64,000 nucleotides of DNA from an uncultured Acidobacteriia bacterium (GTDB taxonomy: Bacteria; Acidobacteriota; Terriglobia; Bryobacterales; Bryobacteraceae), in the NCBI GenBank assembly GCA_903923395.1, contig CAIXXM010000003.1, positions 1-64,000 of the forward strand, given 5' to 3'. Position numbers and translations under genes: made by a program. Under the pieces are notes generated by a model, which saw only the letters and a list, made by a program, of their open reading frames with translations, did not search any database and was not told the DNA's origin. Positions within the stretch are counted from its first letter, which is position 1, and the number at the start of each line of letters is the position of its first letter. Positions 43,499-53,166 of this stretch are shown here, piece by piece.

Positions 43499-46426
43499 TT
43501 AAACGCCCTGCCGCGGGAGCCGGAAATCCACAATGGTGCCGTTGTGGCCGCTGCGGATCTCCAATTCGCCCCGAATTTTATTAGCCCGCTCACGCATGCC
43601 GAGCAGCCCGAAATGCCCGGAAGCAGCCGTCGCCAAAGACGGTTGTGGCGAGAACCCGATGCCATCATCACAGACCCGCAAGGCCACTCCGCGCGGGTCA
43701 AAAAACACAGCGATTTCGATCTTCGTCGCGCGGGCGTGCTTGATCGCATTCGTCAACGCTTCCTGCCCGATACGCAGCAGCGTTGTGGCGGCATCCCTGG
43801 GCAGCACGGCCGGCGGACCCTGCACTTCCACCTGGATCTCGGGGGCTCCAGCCGTGGCAAATTCGAGCGCCATGCGACGCAGCGCGGCGACAACATCATT
43901 CTGATTTTCTGTACGCAGATCACGCACCGCATTGCGGGCTTCCGCCATGCAGTGGCGCGTCATGCTGCGGGCCAGTTCCAGGCCCTGTTCTGCCTTCTCC
44001 GGCGCAGCCTTCCAGTGCACGGAAACCGTGTCCAACTGCAACATGACGCCGGTCATTCCCTGCTCCACCGTGTCATGCAGTTCGCGGGCAATGCGGTTCC
44101 GCTCCGCCAGTACGGCTGCGAACTGCCGGTGCATGCCCTCCACGCGGCTGCGGTAGACCAGCCAGATGATGCCGCAGACGGCTGCGGCGAAAAGCACGCG
44201 CATCCACCAGAGTTCGTAGAAGTGCGCTTCTTTGAGAAACGTCAAGACCGCCGCGTTTGGGCTCCACACGCCGTCACTGTTGGCTGCTGCAACGCGGAAG
44301 GTGTAAGTCCCGCTGGGCAGGTTCGTGTAGAAAGCCTCTCTCCTGCTGCCGGCATCCATCCAATCGGGATCATAGCCTTCGAGCTGGTACTTGAACCGAA
44401 CGCCCGAAGGGTTGCCAAGGTTCAAGCCCACAAACCGGAATTCCAGATCGCGAACTCCGGCGGGCAACCGGGGCTTTGCGCCCAAAGCAGGCATACGGTC
44501 TGCCAGAAACGCTTCGATCACCACCGGGACGGGCAAGGGATCAGGGCGCGCGGTCGCAGGGTCAATGCGAATGAGCCCGCGCAAGCTGGCAAACCACAGG
44601 CGGCCATCCTGCGCCTTCCACGCCGAACGCATTTGGAAGCCATTCGAGGTCGGTTCGCCGTTCGCATGTTCGAGAAACCAGACTGGAAGCCGTGGACTGG
44701 CACCGGGCCGGTAATCCAGCAACGCGGTGGTGGGAATGCGCGAGAAGCCGCGGTAGCCCGAGAGCCAGAGATGCCCCTGATTGTCGTCCAGAATGGAACT
44801 CACACGGTCCTCCACCAAACCATCGGCAGAGGAGTAGTGGCGGAATCGGTCATTCTCCAAGCGGCAGAGACCTTCCGAGGTCCCGATCCAAACACCGCTC
44901 GCATCCGGGAAGAGCGAAGTCACTGCAGTGGAGCAGCCGCTGTTCTCCAAGGGGTAAGCCTTCACGTCGAAACCGTTTTCGAGGCTGTTGATCCGGTAGA
45001 TGGTACCGGCATCGGAGGTCGCCCAGACCGTGCCGTTGGCATCCTGCCGGAGCGCACCGGTTCGAACACCGGCCAGCGGCGTCCCCAAACCAACCTGCTC
45101 AGTCTTACCATTCTTGATCCGTACGAGCCCCGGTACAACGCCTGCCCAGATGGTGCCGTCGCGGTGTTCCAGAAGCGAACTGACGATGCGGTCAGGGAAA
45201 TAAACCTGCACTTGCCTGCCCTGCACGCGGCGCAAGCCCTTCCCCAGCGTCCCGATCCAGAGAACTCCGGCGCGGTCCCGCAGGATGGAAGTCACCGTGC
45301 CATTGCCCCAAGCCTCCACCGGTCGCAAGACCTGACCATCATGCAGATAGTTGATGCCATCACCGGTGCCAACCCAGATATTGCGGTCACGGTCCTCAAA
45401 CACGGCGCGGACCAGATCACTGCGCAGCCCTTCGCGACTGGTGAAGACGGTGAACTTCTCGTCTCTCAAGCGGAAAAGCGAGCCATCCGAAGTGCCGAAC
45501 CAGAGATTGCCTTCCCGGTCTTCAAACGTGCAGCGGATTTCATCGGAAGTGAGGCCGGATTTGGAAGTGAGCGCACTGAAGCGGCCAGCGGTCATGCGGT
45601 TCAAACCACCGCCCTCGGTGCCGATCCACAGGTTGCCGTCACGATCGCGGGTCAGCGGAAAAGCCCGCTCATGCGAGAGACCCTGCCCTCTGGCAAAGAC
45701 GGTCCAATGGCCCTCCCGCAGGCGGGCGAGACCACCCAGAGTGGAGAACCACATGGAACCATCCGGGTCTTCCAAAATGGCGCGGACATCATTGCTCGGC
45801 AGGCCCTGCCGGACTGTAAAGCGCACCGCCGCACCGTTTTGGAAGCGAGTGACGCCGTCCCCGTAGCTGCCCACCCAAATACTGCCATCGCGGGTTTCCG
45901 TAATCGCTTTGATGGTGGAGCCGGGGTCCTCTGCCGCGGCGAAAACATGTAATTTGCCGCCGGAAAAATGCATCAAGCCCGAGCCGTTCGTGCCAATCCA
46001 GAGCGAGCCATCGCGGGCTTCATGGAAGACGCGGATGCCGCGCACCGGCAGTTTGGGCAGCGGATAGGCAGTGAATTTCCCCGCCCTGTACTCCACCATT
46101 CCCGCACCGCCTTCGGTGGAAAACAGCACGCTGCCATCCCGCCTGGTCTCTATGTGGTTGACATTCCAGCCAATCAGACCGCCGGAAGCCTTCCGGTCAT
46201 ACAGTTGAAATTCTACGCCGTTGAAGCGGACAAGCCCCAGGCGCGTGCCGAGCCACAGATAGCCGTCGGCGGATTGCGCAATGCAAAGGATTCCACCGTT
46301 GGCTATGCCCTGCCGCGCCTGCCAGGATTCCAAGCCGTATTGTGAAAGCTGCTTCTGCGGATCGAGTGCGTAGACCCGCGGGAGAAGCAACAACGCTGCA
46401 ACCACAGCCCGGCGGAAAGCAAACAC
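43499..46426 (-). CDS. Propeller-type sensor histidine kinase (two-component-propeller/Y_Y_Y/HisKA_3)
   Basis: 975 residues. Signal peptide, then about 640 residues of two-component-regulator propeller repeats (GYLWLGTRLGLVRFNG, GSLWIGTNGSGLMHF, GNLWIGTEGGGLNRM, GNLWFGTSDGSLFRL and others), a Y_Y_Y domain (about 660-730), one membrane helix (about 741-758), a HisKA_3 dimerisation domain with RELHDT (His784) and a HATPase domain with QEALTNAIKHA (about 888-898) and a G box. It is a membrane sensor whose large periplasmic part binds a sugar or glycan, like the hybrid two-component systems of Bacteroidetes but with the response regulator as a separate protein. It ends 2 bases before that regulator and starts 1 base after the Oar receptor stop. 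Confidence 0.95.
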   Translation of the reverse strand: MFAFRRAVVAALLLLPRVYALDPQKQLSQYGLESWQARQGIANGGILCIAQSADGYLWLGTRLGLVRFNGVEFQLYDRKASGGLIGWNVNHIETRRDGSVLFSTEGGAGMVEYRAGKFTAYPLPKLPVRGIRVFHEARDGSLWIGTNGSGLMHFSGGKLHVFAAAEDPGSTIKAITETRDGSIWVGSYGDGVTRFQNGAAVRFTVRQGLPSNDVRAILEDPDGSMWFSTLGGLARLREGHWTVFARGQGLSHERAFPLTRDRDGNLWIGTEGGGLNRMTAGRFSALTSKSGLTSDEIRCTFEDREGNLWFGTSDGSLFRLRDEKFTVFTSREGLRSDLVRAVFEDRDRNIWVGTGDGINYLHDGQVLRPVEAWGNGTVTSILRDRAGVLWIGTLGKGLRRVQGRQVQVYFPDRIVSSLLEHRDGTIWAGVVPGLVRIKNGKTEQVGLGTPLAGVRTGALRQDANGTVWATSDAGTIYRINSLENGFDVKAYPLENSGCSTAVTSLFPDASGVWIGTSEGLCRLENDRFRHYSSADGLVEDRVSSILDDNQGHLWLSGYRGFSRIPTTALLDYRPGASPRLPVWFLEHANGEPTSNGFQMRSAWKAQDGRLWFASLRGLIRIDPATARPDPLPVPVVIEAFLADRMPALGAKPRLPAGVRDLEFRFVGLNLGNPSGVRFKYQLEGYDPDWMDAGSRREAFYTNLPSGTYTFRVAAANSDGVWSPNAAVLTFLKEAHFYELWWMRVLFAAAVCGIIWLVYRSRVEGMHRQFAAVLAERNRIARELHDTVEQGMTGVMLQLDTVSVHWKAAPEKAEQGLELARSMTRHCMAEARNAVRDLRTENQNDVVAALRRMALEFATAGAPEIQVEVQGPPAVLPRDAATTLLRIGQEALTNAIKHARATKIEIAVFFDPRGVALRVCDDGIGFSPQPSLATAASGHFGLLGMRERANKIRGELEIRSGHNGTIVDFRLPRQGV

Positions 46427-46427
46427 C

Positions 46428-49400
46428 TCAGAATTCCAAACGCAGTGCCATCTGGATCTGCCGCGGGCTCTTTGCGGTGGTGATGGTGCCGCCCACCGTG
46501 GTATCCACCTGCGGGTTGGGCAAGCCGAAGTTCGCGCGGTTCGTGATGTTAAAAGCCTCTGTGCGGAACTGGACGGCCTTGGTGTCCTTAATCCGGAAGC
46601 GGCGGGAGAGTCCGACGTTCAGATTGAAGAAGCCCGGGCCATCGAGTACGTTGCGCCCGGAGTTGCCGTAGCGGAAGCCGCCGACGGGGACGACGGGAAA
46701 TGCAGATCGGCTAAACCACTGGTCGGGCGTGGGGTTGTCGAGAGCACCCTTGGCGATTCTGTCAGGACGCGAAGCACCGCCCACCGTAACATCGTAATTC
46801 GCCACCTGCGGGTTAAACGGCAAGCCGGTGTAAGCCGAAGAGGTACCGGAGATCTGCCAGTCTCGCAGCAGATAGTTTCGGGAGAAGGACGGCGCCCAGA
46901 TGAAGCTGGCAAGGAAGGTGTGGCCGACGTCGAAATCCGACCGGCCGCGTTCCGCACCCAGGTTCCACGGATTCTGCGCGGCAAGCACACCGGCGGTGTT
47001 GGAACTCAGGTCGATCGACTTGCTGTAGACATACGTGGTCCGCACAAACATCTGACGGCTCAAACGGCGGCGCAGAGTTACCGTTCCGGAGTTATAGATG
47101 GAATTGCTGACGTCACCGATGATCGTGATGCTGGAGAAGTACGGGAAGGCTCTGGGTCCGAGGCCAACACCCGTGATCAAAGGTTGCTGATTTAGATTCC
47201 AGCGCTGCGGCAGGTGTGTGCCTTTCGAACCGGCATAGGCCATTTCGAGCACAATGCCTGCGCCGAGATCCCGCTCCATTGTGAGATTGTAAGTCTGCAG
47301 ATACTGCGTGGGGTTCTGGTCCGGAAGACCGCCGGGGCTCGAAATGCTGGCAGCTTTTGTCTTCGCCACGGGGAAAGGATCAGATACCAGCAACAACAAC
47401 GGGTTGGTGGAAGTCGCCGTATAAGTCAGTGTGTTGGCCCAGGGGTAAGTGTTGCTGTAAGAGAGATAGCGGTAGAGGGAATCAGAGCCATAGAAAAGCC
47501 CGTAGCCGCCGCGAACTACCGTCTTATTGCCGAAGGGCCGCCAGGCAAAGCCGAAGCGCGGGGCAAAGTTCTTGTAATTGGTTTTGGTGATGCTGGAGGG
47601 CAGTCCAACAGCGGACGCCATGGTGACGTATTGGGAAAGTCCGGTGGCCTGAATCGCGTTGTTGAAATCGTTTTGCGACAGCACGCCGAGACCGGCGATC
47701 ACCAGCTTGCCCGTGGAAGGTACGAACGCGGACCATGCCCCGTATTTTTCCACCGGCTGCTTCATGAGCTCATAGCGCAGCCCGACGTTGAGCGTCAGCC
47801 GCGGGGTGATCTTGTAGTCATCCTGCACGAAGCCGGAGTAATTCGAATCCAGGAAGTAACTGGAACCAACCTGCGTCAGTCGGCGGCTGGTCTGCGCGTA
47901 CCCGAGAACGAAATCCGCCATGGGGTCATTGGTAAAGCGGCCGAGGAAGGTCATGCGCCCGCGCAGATCGGAATAGTCGTGCGTGAAGTACTGGAAGTGT
48001 AGAAAATCCATGCCGAACTTCACGGTGTGTTTCCCGTGCACCCAAGTCATGGAGTCAGCCACCTGCAGGTTGTTATAGGACCAAACCTTGGGAAGGTCAT
48101 ACGCCGGACCCAGATCAATGTAACCGCTCACCGAAAGATAGGGCAGGCCGGTATCAATGGGGTCTTTGGTCGCGCCCAGGAAGCCTGCGGCGGCAGCAGG
48201 ATCATTGGGCAGGATCTGGATCAACTGCTGCAGCGTGCTGCGGGAGAAATTGATACTCGCTTCATTGAAGAGCGTGGGCGCGAAGATATGCAAGTAACGG
48301 ATGCCGGAAAGCAGACCGAACGTGTTCTGCGTCGACGGAAACGCGGCCACAGGAGAGCGGGAACTAATGAACGGCGCCGTCGTCGGGGTGTTATTCCAGA
48401 GTGTGCTGAAGGTAATGCGGTCATTAGCCCCCAGCGCTTCATCCACTTTGAAATTGAACTTATCGAAAGGATTGGTGGAATTCCCCTGGGCGATGTAGTT
48501 ATTCACATTGCCGCTGACATTCGGTGCGGGGTAATTGGCTCCGAGTGCCTTCGCGACAGGGTCCAGCCGCGTGGCAGGGATGATATTCCCGGGGAACGGC
48601 ACGCTCTTGGCCAGCGGATCCACGATGACCTCAGGCTTGCCAAATGCATCCACCGCCTTGGAGAAGTTACCGCTCAGGAATGCCGTCTGCGGAACAGCGC
48701 CGCGTGAAGTAATGCCGGAGATGGATCGCTGGGATTCCCAACTGGCCAGGAAGAAGGTCTTGTTGTGGCCGTTGTAAATCTTGGGAATCCACACAGGACC
48801 CGTGAGCGTTGCGCCGAACTGGTGCTGGATGAGCTTTGACTTTCCTGCATCAAAGAAGTTCCGCGCATCCAGCGCATCGTTGCGCATGAACTCATACAAG
48901 CTGCCATGGAACTGGTTGCCGCCGCTTCGTGTGACCATGCTGAGCACGCCGCCCGCGAAGCGCCCATACTCTGCCGAGAAGCCGGAGGTGATCATCTTGA
49001 ATTCCTGCACACCTTCGAGCGGCGGACTGACCATGACATTCAAATTGCGCCGCTGCGTGTTGTTCATGCCGTCCACCATGAAGCTGACGTTGTCCGCCCG
49101 TGCGCCATTGACGGAGAACTGGCCATCGGTATTGTCTGACTTATTCACCACCCCGGCCGTCTGGTAGGCCAGATCCGAATAATTCCGCCCGTTGAGCGGC
49201 AGTTCCGCAATTTCGGCATTCGAAGTCACATTGCCGCGGGAACCGCTCTCCGTGTTCAAGGCCTCTGGAGTTTCCGAGATCGTGATCGTCTGGCCAGCCG
49301 TGCCGATCTGCAACTGGATGTCAATGCGCTGCTCCTGGTCCACATCCACATCAAACTCGCCGTGCTTGTAGGTGGCAAAACCCTTGGCATCGGCTTCCAG

Positions 49401-49616
49401 CGTGTACTTGCCGGGAATCAGGAACGGCACCGTAAAGTCACCGGCGGTATTGGTGATGCCATTGCGCACTTGCGCGGTGGTTGTGCTGGTAATCCTGATG
49501 GCTACAGAAGGGACCACGGCACCGGAAGCATCCGTAACGCGACCGACAACACTTGCCGTTGGGGTTTGGGCCCAAAGGGGGCAGAGAGCAAATAAAGACA
49601 ACAGAGTCCATCGCAT
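46428..49616 (-). CDS. TonB-dependent receptor, Oar-like, of the sensor operon
   Basis: 1062 residues from the ATG at 49616 (GGCGGA upstream). Signal peptide (to about 17), carboxypeptidase-regulatory-like domain (VVGRVTDASGAVVPSVAIRITSTT, partly quoted), plug with ELPLNGRNYSDLAYQTAGV and FKMITSGFSAEYGRFAGG, and a barrel ending LRLEF. First gene of the operon that continues with the propeller kinase and the response regulator with gaps of 1 and 2 bases. The kinase can therefore sense the ligand and regulate its own importer. Substrate unknown, but the sulfatase gene opposite suggests a sulfated glycan. Confidence 0.93.
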   Translation of the reverse strand: MRWTLLSLFALCPLWAQTPTASVVGRVTDASGAVVPSVAIRITSTTTAQVRNGITNTAGDFTVPFLIPGKYTLEADAKGFATYKHGEFDVDVDQEQRIDIQLQIGTAGQTITISETPEALNTESGSRGNVTSNAEIAELPLNGRNYSDLAYQTAGVVNKSDNTDGQFSVNGARADNVSFMVDGMNNTQRRNLNVMVSPPLEGVQEFKMITSGFSAEYGRFAGGVLSMVTRSGGNQFHGSLYEFMRNDALDARNFFDAGKSKLIQHQFGATLTGPVWIPKIYNGHNKTFFLASWESQRSISGITSRGAVPQTAFLSGNFSKAVDAFGKPEVIVDPLAKSVPFPGNIIPATRLDPVAKALGANYPAPNVSGNVNNYIAQGNSTNPFDKFNFKVDEALGANDRITFSTLWNNTPTTAPFISSRSPVAAFPSTQNTFGLLSGIRYLHIFAPTLFNEASINFSRSTLQQLIQILPNDPAAAAGFLGATKDPIDTGLPYLSVSGYIDLGPAYDLPKVWSYNNLQVADSMTWVHGKHTVKFGMDFLHFQYFTHDYSDLRGRMTFLGRFTNDPMADFVLGYAQTSRRLTQVGSSYFLDSNYSGFVQDDYKITPRLTLNVGLRYELMKQPVEKYGAWSAFVPSTGKLVIAGLGVLSQNDFNNAIQATGLSQYVTMASAVGLPSSITKTNYKNFAPRFGFAWRPFGNKTVVRGGYGLFYGSDSLYRYLSYSNTYPWANTLTYTATSTNPLLLLVSDPFPVAKTKAASISSPGGLPDQNPTQYLQTYNLTMERDLGAGIVLEMAYAGSKGTHLPQRWNLNQQPLITGVGLGPRAFPYFSSITIIGDVSNSIYNSGTVTLRRRLSRQMFVRTTYVYSKSIDLSSNTAGVLAAQNPWNLGAERGRSDFDVGHTFLASFIWAPSFSRNYLLRDWQISGTSSAYTGLPFNPQVANYDVTVGGASRPDRIAKGALDNPTPDQWFSRSAFPVVPVGGFRYGNSGRNVLDGPGFFNLNVGLSRRFRIKDTKAVQFRTEAFNITNRANFGLPNPQVDTTVGGTITTAKSPRQIQMALRLEF

Positions 49617-49719
49617 AGTATTCCGCCATAGTTTATCGGGTCTGGCCGCCTGGTGTCTCTAACTAAAGGCAGAGGGAACAGCTTTGGATTCAGTGTAAAA
49701 TCGCTGAGGACCCAAGAAT

Positions 49720-51174
49720 TTGCTTACCATCGAAACCTCCATCTCCCGCAGACGCGCGATCGCAGCGCTCGGTGCTTTCGCCCTGACCGCGAAAGCCGCA
49801 CCCGCCAGGAAGCCGAACGTCCTCTTCTTTGCCGTGGATGACCTCCGTCCGGAGTTGAACTGCTACGGCAAGACGTGGATCCACAGCCCGAACATTGACC
49901 GCATCGCAAAGGACGGGATTGTCTTTGACCGCGCCTATTGCCAGCAGGCGGTCTGTTCGCCGTCGCGTTCCAGCCTGTTGACCGGAACACGGCCGGACAG
50001 CACCAAAGTGTGGGATCTGGTGACGCACTTCCGCGACGGCGAACCGAACGTGGTCACGCTGCCGGAGCAGTTCAAGAAGAACGGCTATTTTGTGCAGGGT
50101 CTGGGGAAGATTTACCATCCCGGCTTTGATGATCCGCAGTCGTGGTCCGTGCCCTGGGATACCGCGAAGGCCCCGACGTATGCCAAGGTCAAGACCGCCG
50201 ACATTGCTGATGATGATGATGCGAAAAAGGTGAAAGCCAAGGGCGGCCCTGCTTTCGAAGCAGGCGAAGTGGCAGATGAATTCTACAAGGATGGCCAAGT
50301 GGCACAGATGGCGATTGAAGCCATGCGCAACATCGCGAAGAAGCCGGAGCCGTTCTTCCTCGCGGTCGGTATGGCCAAGCCCCACCTGCCCTTCGTTTCG
50401 CCCAAGAAGTATTGGGATATGTATGATCCGGCGAAGATTGAACTGGCCCGGAACCCCTACCACGCCGAAGATTCACCAGCCTACGCACTCACCAACAGCA
50501 ACGAGTTGCGCAATTACAGCGGCATTCCCAACGAAGGCCCGATGCCAGATGCCCTGGCGCGCACACTGAAGCATGGTTACTACGCAGCCATCAGCTATAC
50601 AGATGCGCAAATCGGCAAGGTACTGAATGAACTCGAACGTCTTGGCTTGAAGGACAACACGATCATCGTGCTCTGGGGTGACCATGGCTGGAAGCTGGGT
50701 GAACACGGCGAATGGGCCAAGCACAGCAATGTGGAGAATGACACCAATGCGCCGCTCCTGCTCTCTGTTCCGGGCATGAAGAAAGGCATCCACACGAACG
50801 CACTGGTGGAGTTTGTGGACGTGTATCCCACGCTTTGCGATGTGGCCGGCATCCCCATTCCTTCCCATGTGGAAGGTGTGAGCGCCAAGCCGCTGCTCAG
50901 TGACCCGAAGCGCCCCTGGAAGACCGCGGCGTTCAGCCAATACCCGCGCGGCAAGAAGGTGATGGGCTACAGCATGCGGACCGACCGCTACCGCCTCACG
51001 GTGTGGCTCGATTACAAGGACCGCGCGCGGGTGGATGCCGTTGAGCTTTATGACCACCAGGCCGACCCGGAAGAGAACCGCAACATCGCGAATCTTCCCG
51101 CCAACAAACAACTGGTGGCCGGTTTGATGGAGCAGTGGAAAAAAGGCTGGCAGGGCGCGAAGCCCAAAGTTTAA
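49720..51174 (+). CDS. Sulfatase, iduronate-2-sulfatase-like, Tat-exported
   Basis: 484 residues from the TTG at 49720 (GAGGA nine bases upstream). The start SISRRRAIAALGAFALTAKA is a twin-arginine signal. Sulfatase core: RKPNVLFFAVDDLRPELNCYG (D40/D41 bind Ca) and the signature C79-S-P-S-R82, followed by SSLLTGTRPDS, MAKPHLPF and LWGDHGWKLGEHGEW. The order and the phrases DDLRPELNCYG, ARTLKHGYYAAISYTDAQIG and NEIEN-type end follow the iduronate-2-sulfatase subfamily, but substrate is not proven. It lies 103 bases from the divergent Oar receptor and probably acts on the same glycan. A maturase is required but is not in the window. Confidence 0.93.
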   Translation: MLTIETSISRRRAIAALGAFALTAKAAPARKPNVLFFAVDDLRPELNCYGKTWIHSPNIDRIAKDGIVFDRAYCQQAVCSPSRSSLLTGTRPDSTKVWDLVTHFRDGEPNVVTLPEQFKKNGYFVQGLGKIYHPGFDDPQSWSVPWDTAKAPTYAKVKTADIADDDDAKKVKAKGGPAFEAGEVADEFYKDGQVAQMAIEAMRNIAKKPEPFFLAVGMAKPHLPFVSPKKYWDMYDPAKIELARNPYHAEDSPAYALTNSNELRNYSGIPNEGPMPDALARTLKHGYYAAISYTDAQIGKVLNELERLGLKDNTIIVLWGDHGWKLGEHGEWAKHSNVENDTNAPLLLSVPGMKKGIHTNALVEFVDVYPTLCDVAGIPIPSHVEGVSAKPLLSDPKRPWKTAAFSQYPRGKKVMGYSMRTDRYRLTVWLDYKDRARVDAVELYDHQADPEENRNIANLPANKQLVAGLMEQWKKGWQGAKPKV

Positions 51175-51188
51175 TTCAGCTTCGCGCG

Positions 51189-52439
51189 TCAGGCAGGTGT
51201 GGCGGCTCCTCGCCGTTCGCCCGCCTGGCGCTGCAGTCCGCGGAAAGCCAGTTCAGAAACAGGTTGCTCAACCAGCACGAAGGCAATTCGTGCGACAACA
51301 ATACTGACCACCAGGCCCAACAGCTGGCTCACCCAGAAGACCTGTGGCAAATACGCTGCAAGCCCCAGCTTCGGGATAATGAAGAACCGGAACAGCTTCA
51401 ACGTCAAGCCATGCGTGAGATAGAACGAATAGCTCGCCGCACCCAATTGGAGCAGCCAGCGGGTGGAAAGCAGTTGCTTCCACCACTCCGGCCCGAACCG
51501 CGAAACCCAGAGCAACGCCGCAAGACTCAATGAAGTGATTGCGAAGCACAGGATTGGCTGGGGAATGGGGCCCGTATCGGGCCGTTCCAGCATCAGTAGC
51601 GTCCTGCCGGCCACTCCGGCGAGAAACAGAAGCAGCGCCCAGGGCACCAGCCGTGCCGCCTGCAGAGGACGCGTGGATGAATACCCTTCCACCGCTTCGA
51701 GCATCGCCATGCCAGTCCAGAAAATTGCGGTGCGCGGTTCCCAGTAACCCATCCGTTCCCCGACCCAAGCCCAGAGCAGCGCGGCAACGACGAGCGTGCA
51801 GAAGCGGAAGATTCGTCTGGTTCCCAACGACCGGAAGCAGCGGACAACGGCGTAGCCAATCAGATAGAACAGCACCACAAAGCTGAGCGTCCAGCTCACA
51901 TCCACCAACAGCCTGGTATGAAAGACCGGTGCCATGAGCAGCAAATTCCCCACGAGAAACTGCAGGGCTTCGACGGGGTCCGCCGGCAACTTCGAAAGCC
52001 GCGGGAACACAAAGCAGCCCCCCAGATAGAGGCATACGGTGAGTAGATACATGGGATAAAGCCGCAGCAGCCGGCCTTTGAAGAATGGGCCGAACGCGCT
52101 GCCGCGCCGCAAGGAGCCATAGGCGAAGAAGCCGGAAAGCAGCATGAACAAGCTGCTGCCATAGGTGGCGTCGGCATCCACCAGCCGCAGGAAGAAATGG
52201 CCAGAGCCCGAGGGGGCCGCGAGGTCAGCCCAAACATTGCTGAAATGCCCCAGAAAGACGAACAACATCGCGATCCCCCGCAAGCCATCCATCTGGTGCA
52301 GGCGCCGCGAGGCAGGACGAATTTCCGGCTGCTGTAACGCCGGAAGCTCCCCTCGCCGGCTCACGATATGAAGACGGCGTTCTTCAGCCGCTTCAACCAC
52401 TCCCGCGGAACCCCTCACACTCGCCTCCTGATAGCCCAT
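51189..52439 (-). CDS. Acyltransferase 3 (OafA/NodX-like) integral membrane protein
   Basis: 416 residues from the ATG at 52439. After a hydrophilic 48-residue N-terminus comes the family start MDGLRGIAMLFVFLGHFSN (His at about 65), then about ten membrane segments with LSGFFAYGSLRRGSAFGPFFKGRLLRLYP in part, the classic Arg-rich loop of acyltransferase 3, and a last helix with PVSELAFRG. These enzymes add acyl groups to surface polysaccharides or lipids using acyl-CoA on the cytoplasmic side. Start uncertain: an internal ATG at 52292 (the M of MDGLRG) would give a more typical N-terminus. Confidence 0.85.
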   Translation of the reverse strand: MGYQEASVRGSAGVVEAAEERRLHIVSRRGELPALQQPEIRPASRRLHQMDGLRGIAMLFVFLGHFSNVWADLAAPSGSGHFFLRLVDADATYGSSLFMLLSGFFAYGSLRRGSAFGPFFKGRLLRLYPMYLLTVCLYLGGCFVFPRLSKLPADPVEALQFLVGNLLLMAPVFHTRLLVDVSWTLSFVVLFYLIGYAVVRCFRSLGTRRIFRFCTLVVAALLWAWVGERMGYWEPRTAIFWTGMAMLEAVEGYSSTRPLQAARLVPWALLLFLAGVAGRTLLMLERPDTGPIPQPILCFAITSLSLAALLWVSRFGPEWWKQLLSTRWLLQLGAASYSFYLTHGLTLKLFRFFIIPKLGLAAYLPQVFWVSQLLGLVVSIVVARIAFVLVEQPVSELAFRGLQRQAGERRGAATPA

Positions 52440-52714
52440 CGCACGACTCGTAAGATCTGGACGTACTGGTACCAGTAAACAGGAGAACTCTGGCTTTGTC
52501 CAGAGCAGTCAACCCCAGTAAATTACGCCCATGGTTCGGAAGAGCTCTTTTGGAGCGACCTGCTGCGGGAGGGGAATAACGCACGATTGAGAAAATTCTT
52601 CGCCATGGAATCAATCACTTAGGCCTGGAAAGACGCAGCAGCCGCCATTCGCGGGGCTACTGTTTGATCGGGAAACGTCTTCCAACTCCACGCGTTTCCA
52701 ACAAGGAGCAAATT
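52440..52714. other. Intergenic region with a 14-bp palindrome and a small hairpin
   Basis: No convincing gene in these 275 bases. Present are the perfect palindrome TACTGGTACCAGTA (52464-52477), containing the GTACTGGTAC motif shared with two other intergenic regions, and a short hairpin CTCTGG/CCAGAG (52488-52505). The palindrome lies 25 bases upstream of the acyltransferase start and could be an operator for it. AAGGAG at 52703-52708 is the RBS of the next gene. Confidence 0.45.
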
Positions 52715-53038
52715 ATGACCATCAATCCTCTCGGACGCGTCAATGTCGCCACGCCAGGCACCCCGGTGCCGTTGACGACAGCCAACACCACAGCCTCAAA
52801 GATCTTCTTCCAGGTCATTCCGGGACTCACCGGCAAGACCTATATCGGCAAGGCCGGCATGAACAAGAGCACCCTCGCTGGCGTCACACGTATCCTGTGG
52901 CCCAATACCAGCGGAGGATTCTCAGAAGGCTTCTTTCTCGAAACACAGGATGGTGCCGACACTTTGCGTCTCAGCGACTACGCCGTGGATGCAGACGTGG
53001 CCGGCGAGGGCCTGCTGGTGACCTACTGGCAGGAATAA
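52715..53038 (+). CDS. Small phage-structural-like protein, 107 residues
   Basis: ATG at 52715 with AAGGAG six bases upstream. No signal peptide. The sequence (NPLGRVNVATPGTPVPLTTA, IFFQVIPGLTGKTYIGKAGM, LRLSDYAVDADVAGEGLLVTYW) has the feel of phage minor structural or head-decoration proteins, where a short N-terminus is followed by a beta fold built around 'KxYIGxxGM' and 'LxDYxxDADVxGEGxLVTY'. This resemblance is from memory and needs a search. No other phage gene lies beside it, so it is an isolated gene or a domesticated remnant. A GC-rich hairpin follows the stop. Confidence 0.6.
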   Translation: MTINPLGRVNVATPGTPVPLTTANTTASKIFFQVIPGLTGKTYIGKAGMNKSTLAGVTRILWPNTSGGFSEGFFLETQDGADTLRLSDYAVDADVAGEGLLVTYWQE

Positions 53039-53046
53039 CCACGGGT

Positions 53047-53093
53047 TGGGGGAACATCCTTTCGCGGCCGTCTGGGGAGGCGGCCGCTCCCCC
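53047..53093 (+). terminator. GC-rich hairpin after the small phage-like gene
   Basis: Inner arms GCGGCCG (53064-53070) and CGGCCGC (53081-53087) with a 10-base loop, and outer blocks GGGGGA (53047 onward) and TCCCCC (53088-53093). A strong RNA hairpin directly downstream of the stop fits a transcription end; a T-run is missing, so Rho-independent action is not certain. Confidence 0.5.
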
Positions 53094-53166
53094 ATATTGC
53101 TGCAATTGTAAAATCTGTGTTAGACCACATTTTGGAGACGTAAAGGGTATAGATTAGTACGCATCT

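Noticed and set aside
43544-45952. An 802-residue plus-strand frame
   Set aside because: It is the antisense shadow of the propeller histidine kinase, rich in R, H and Q, without a recognisable domain or RBS.
52393-52614. A 73-residue minus-strand frame
   Set aside because: No RBS, no similarity, and it overlaps the acyltransferase 5' end and a palindrome.
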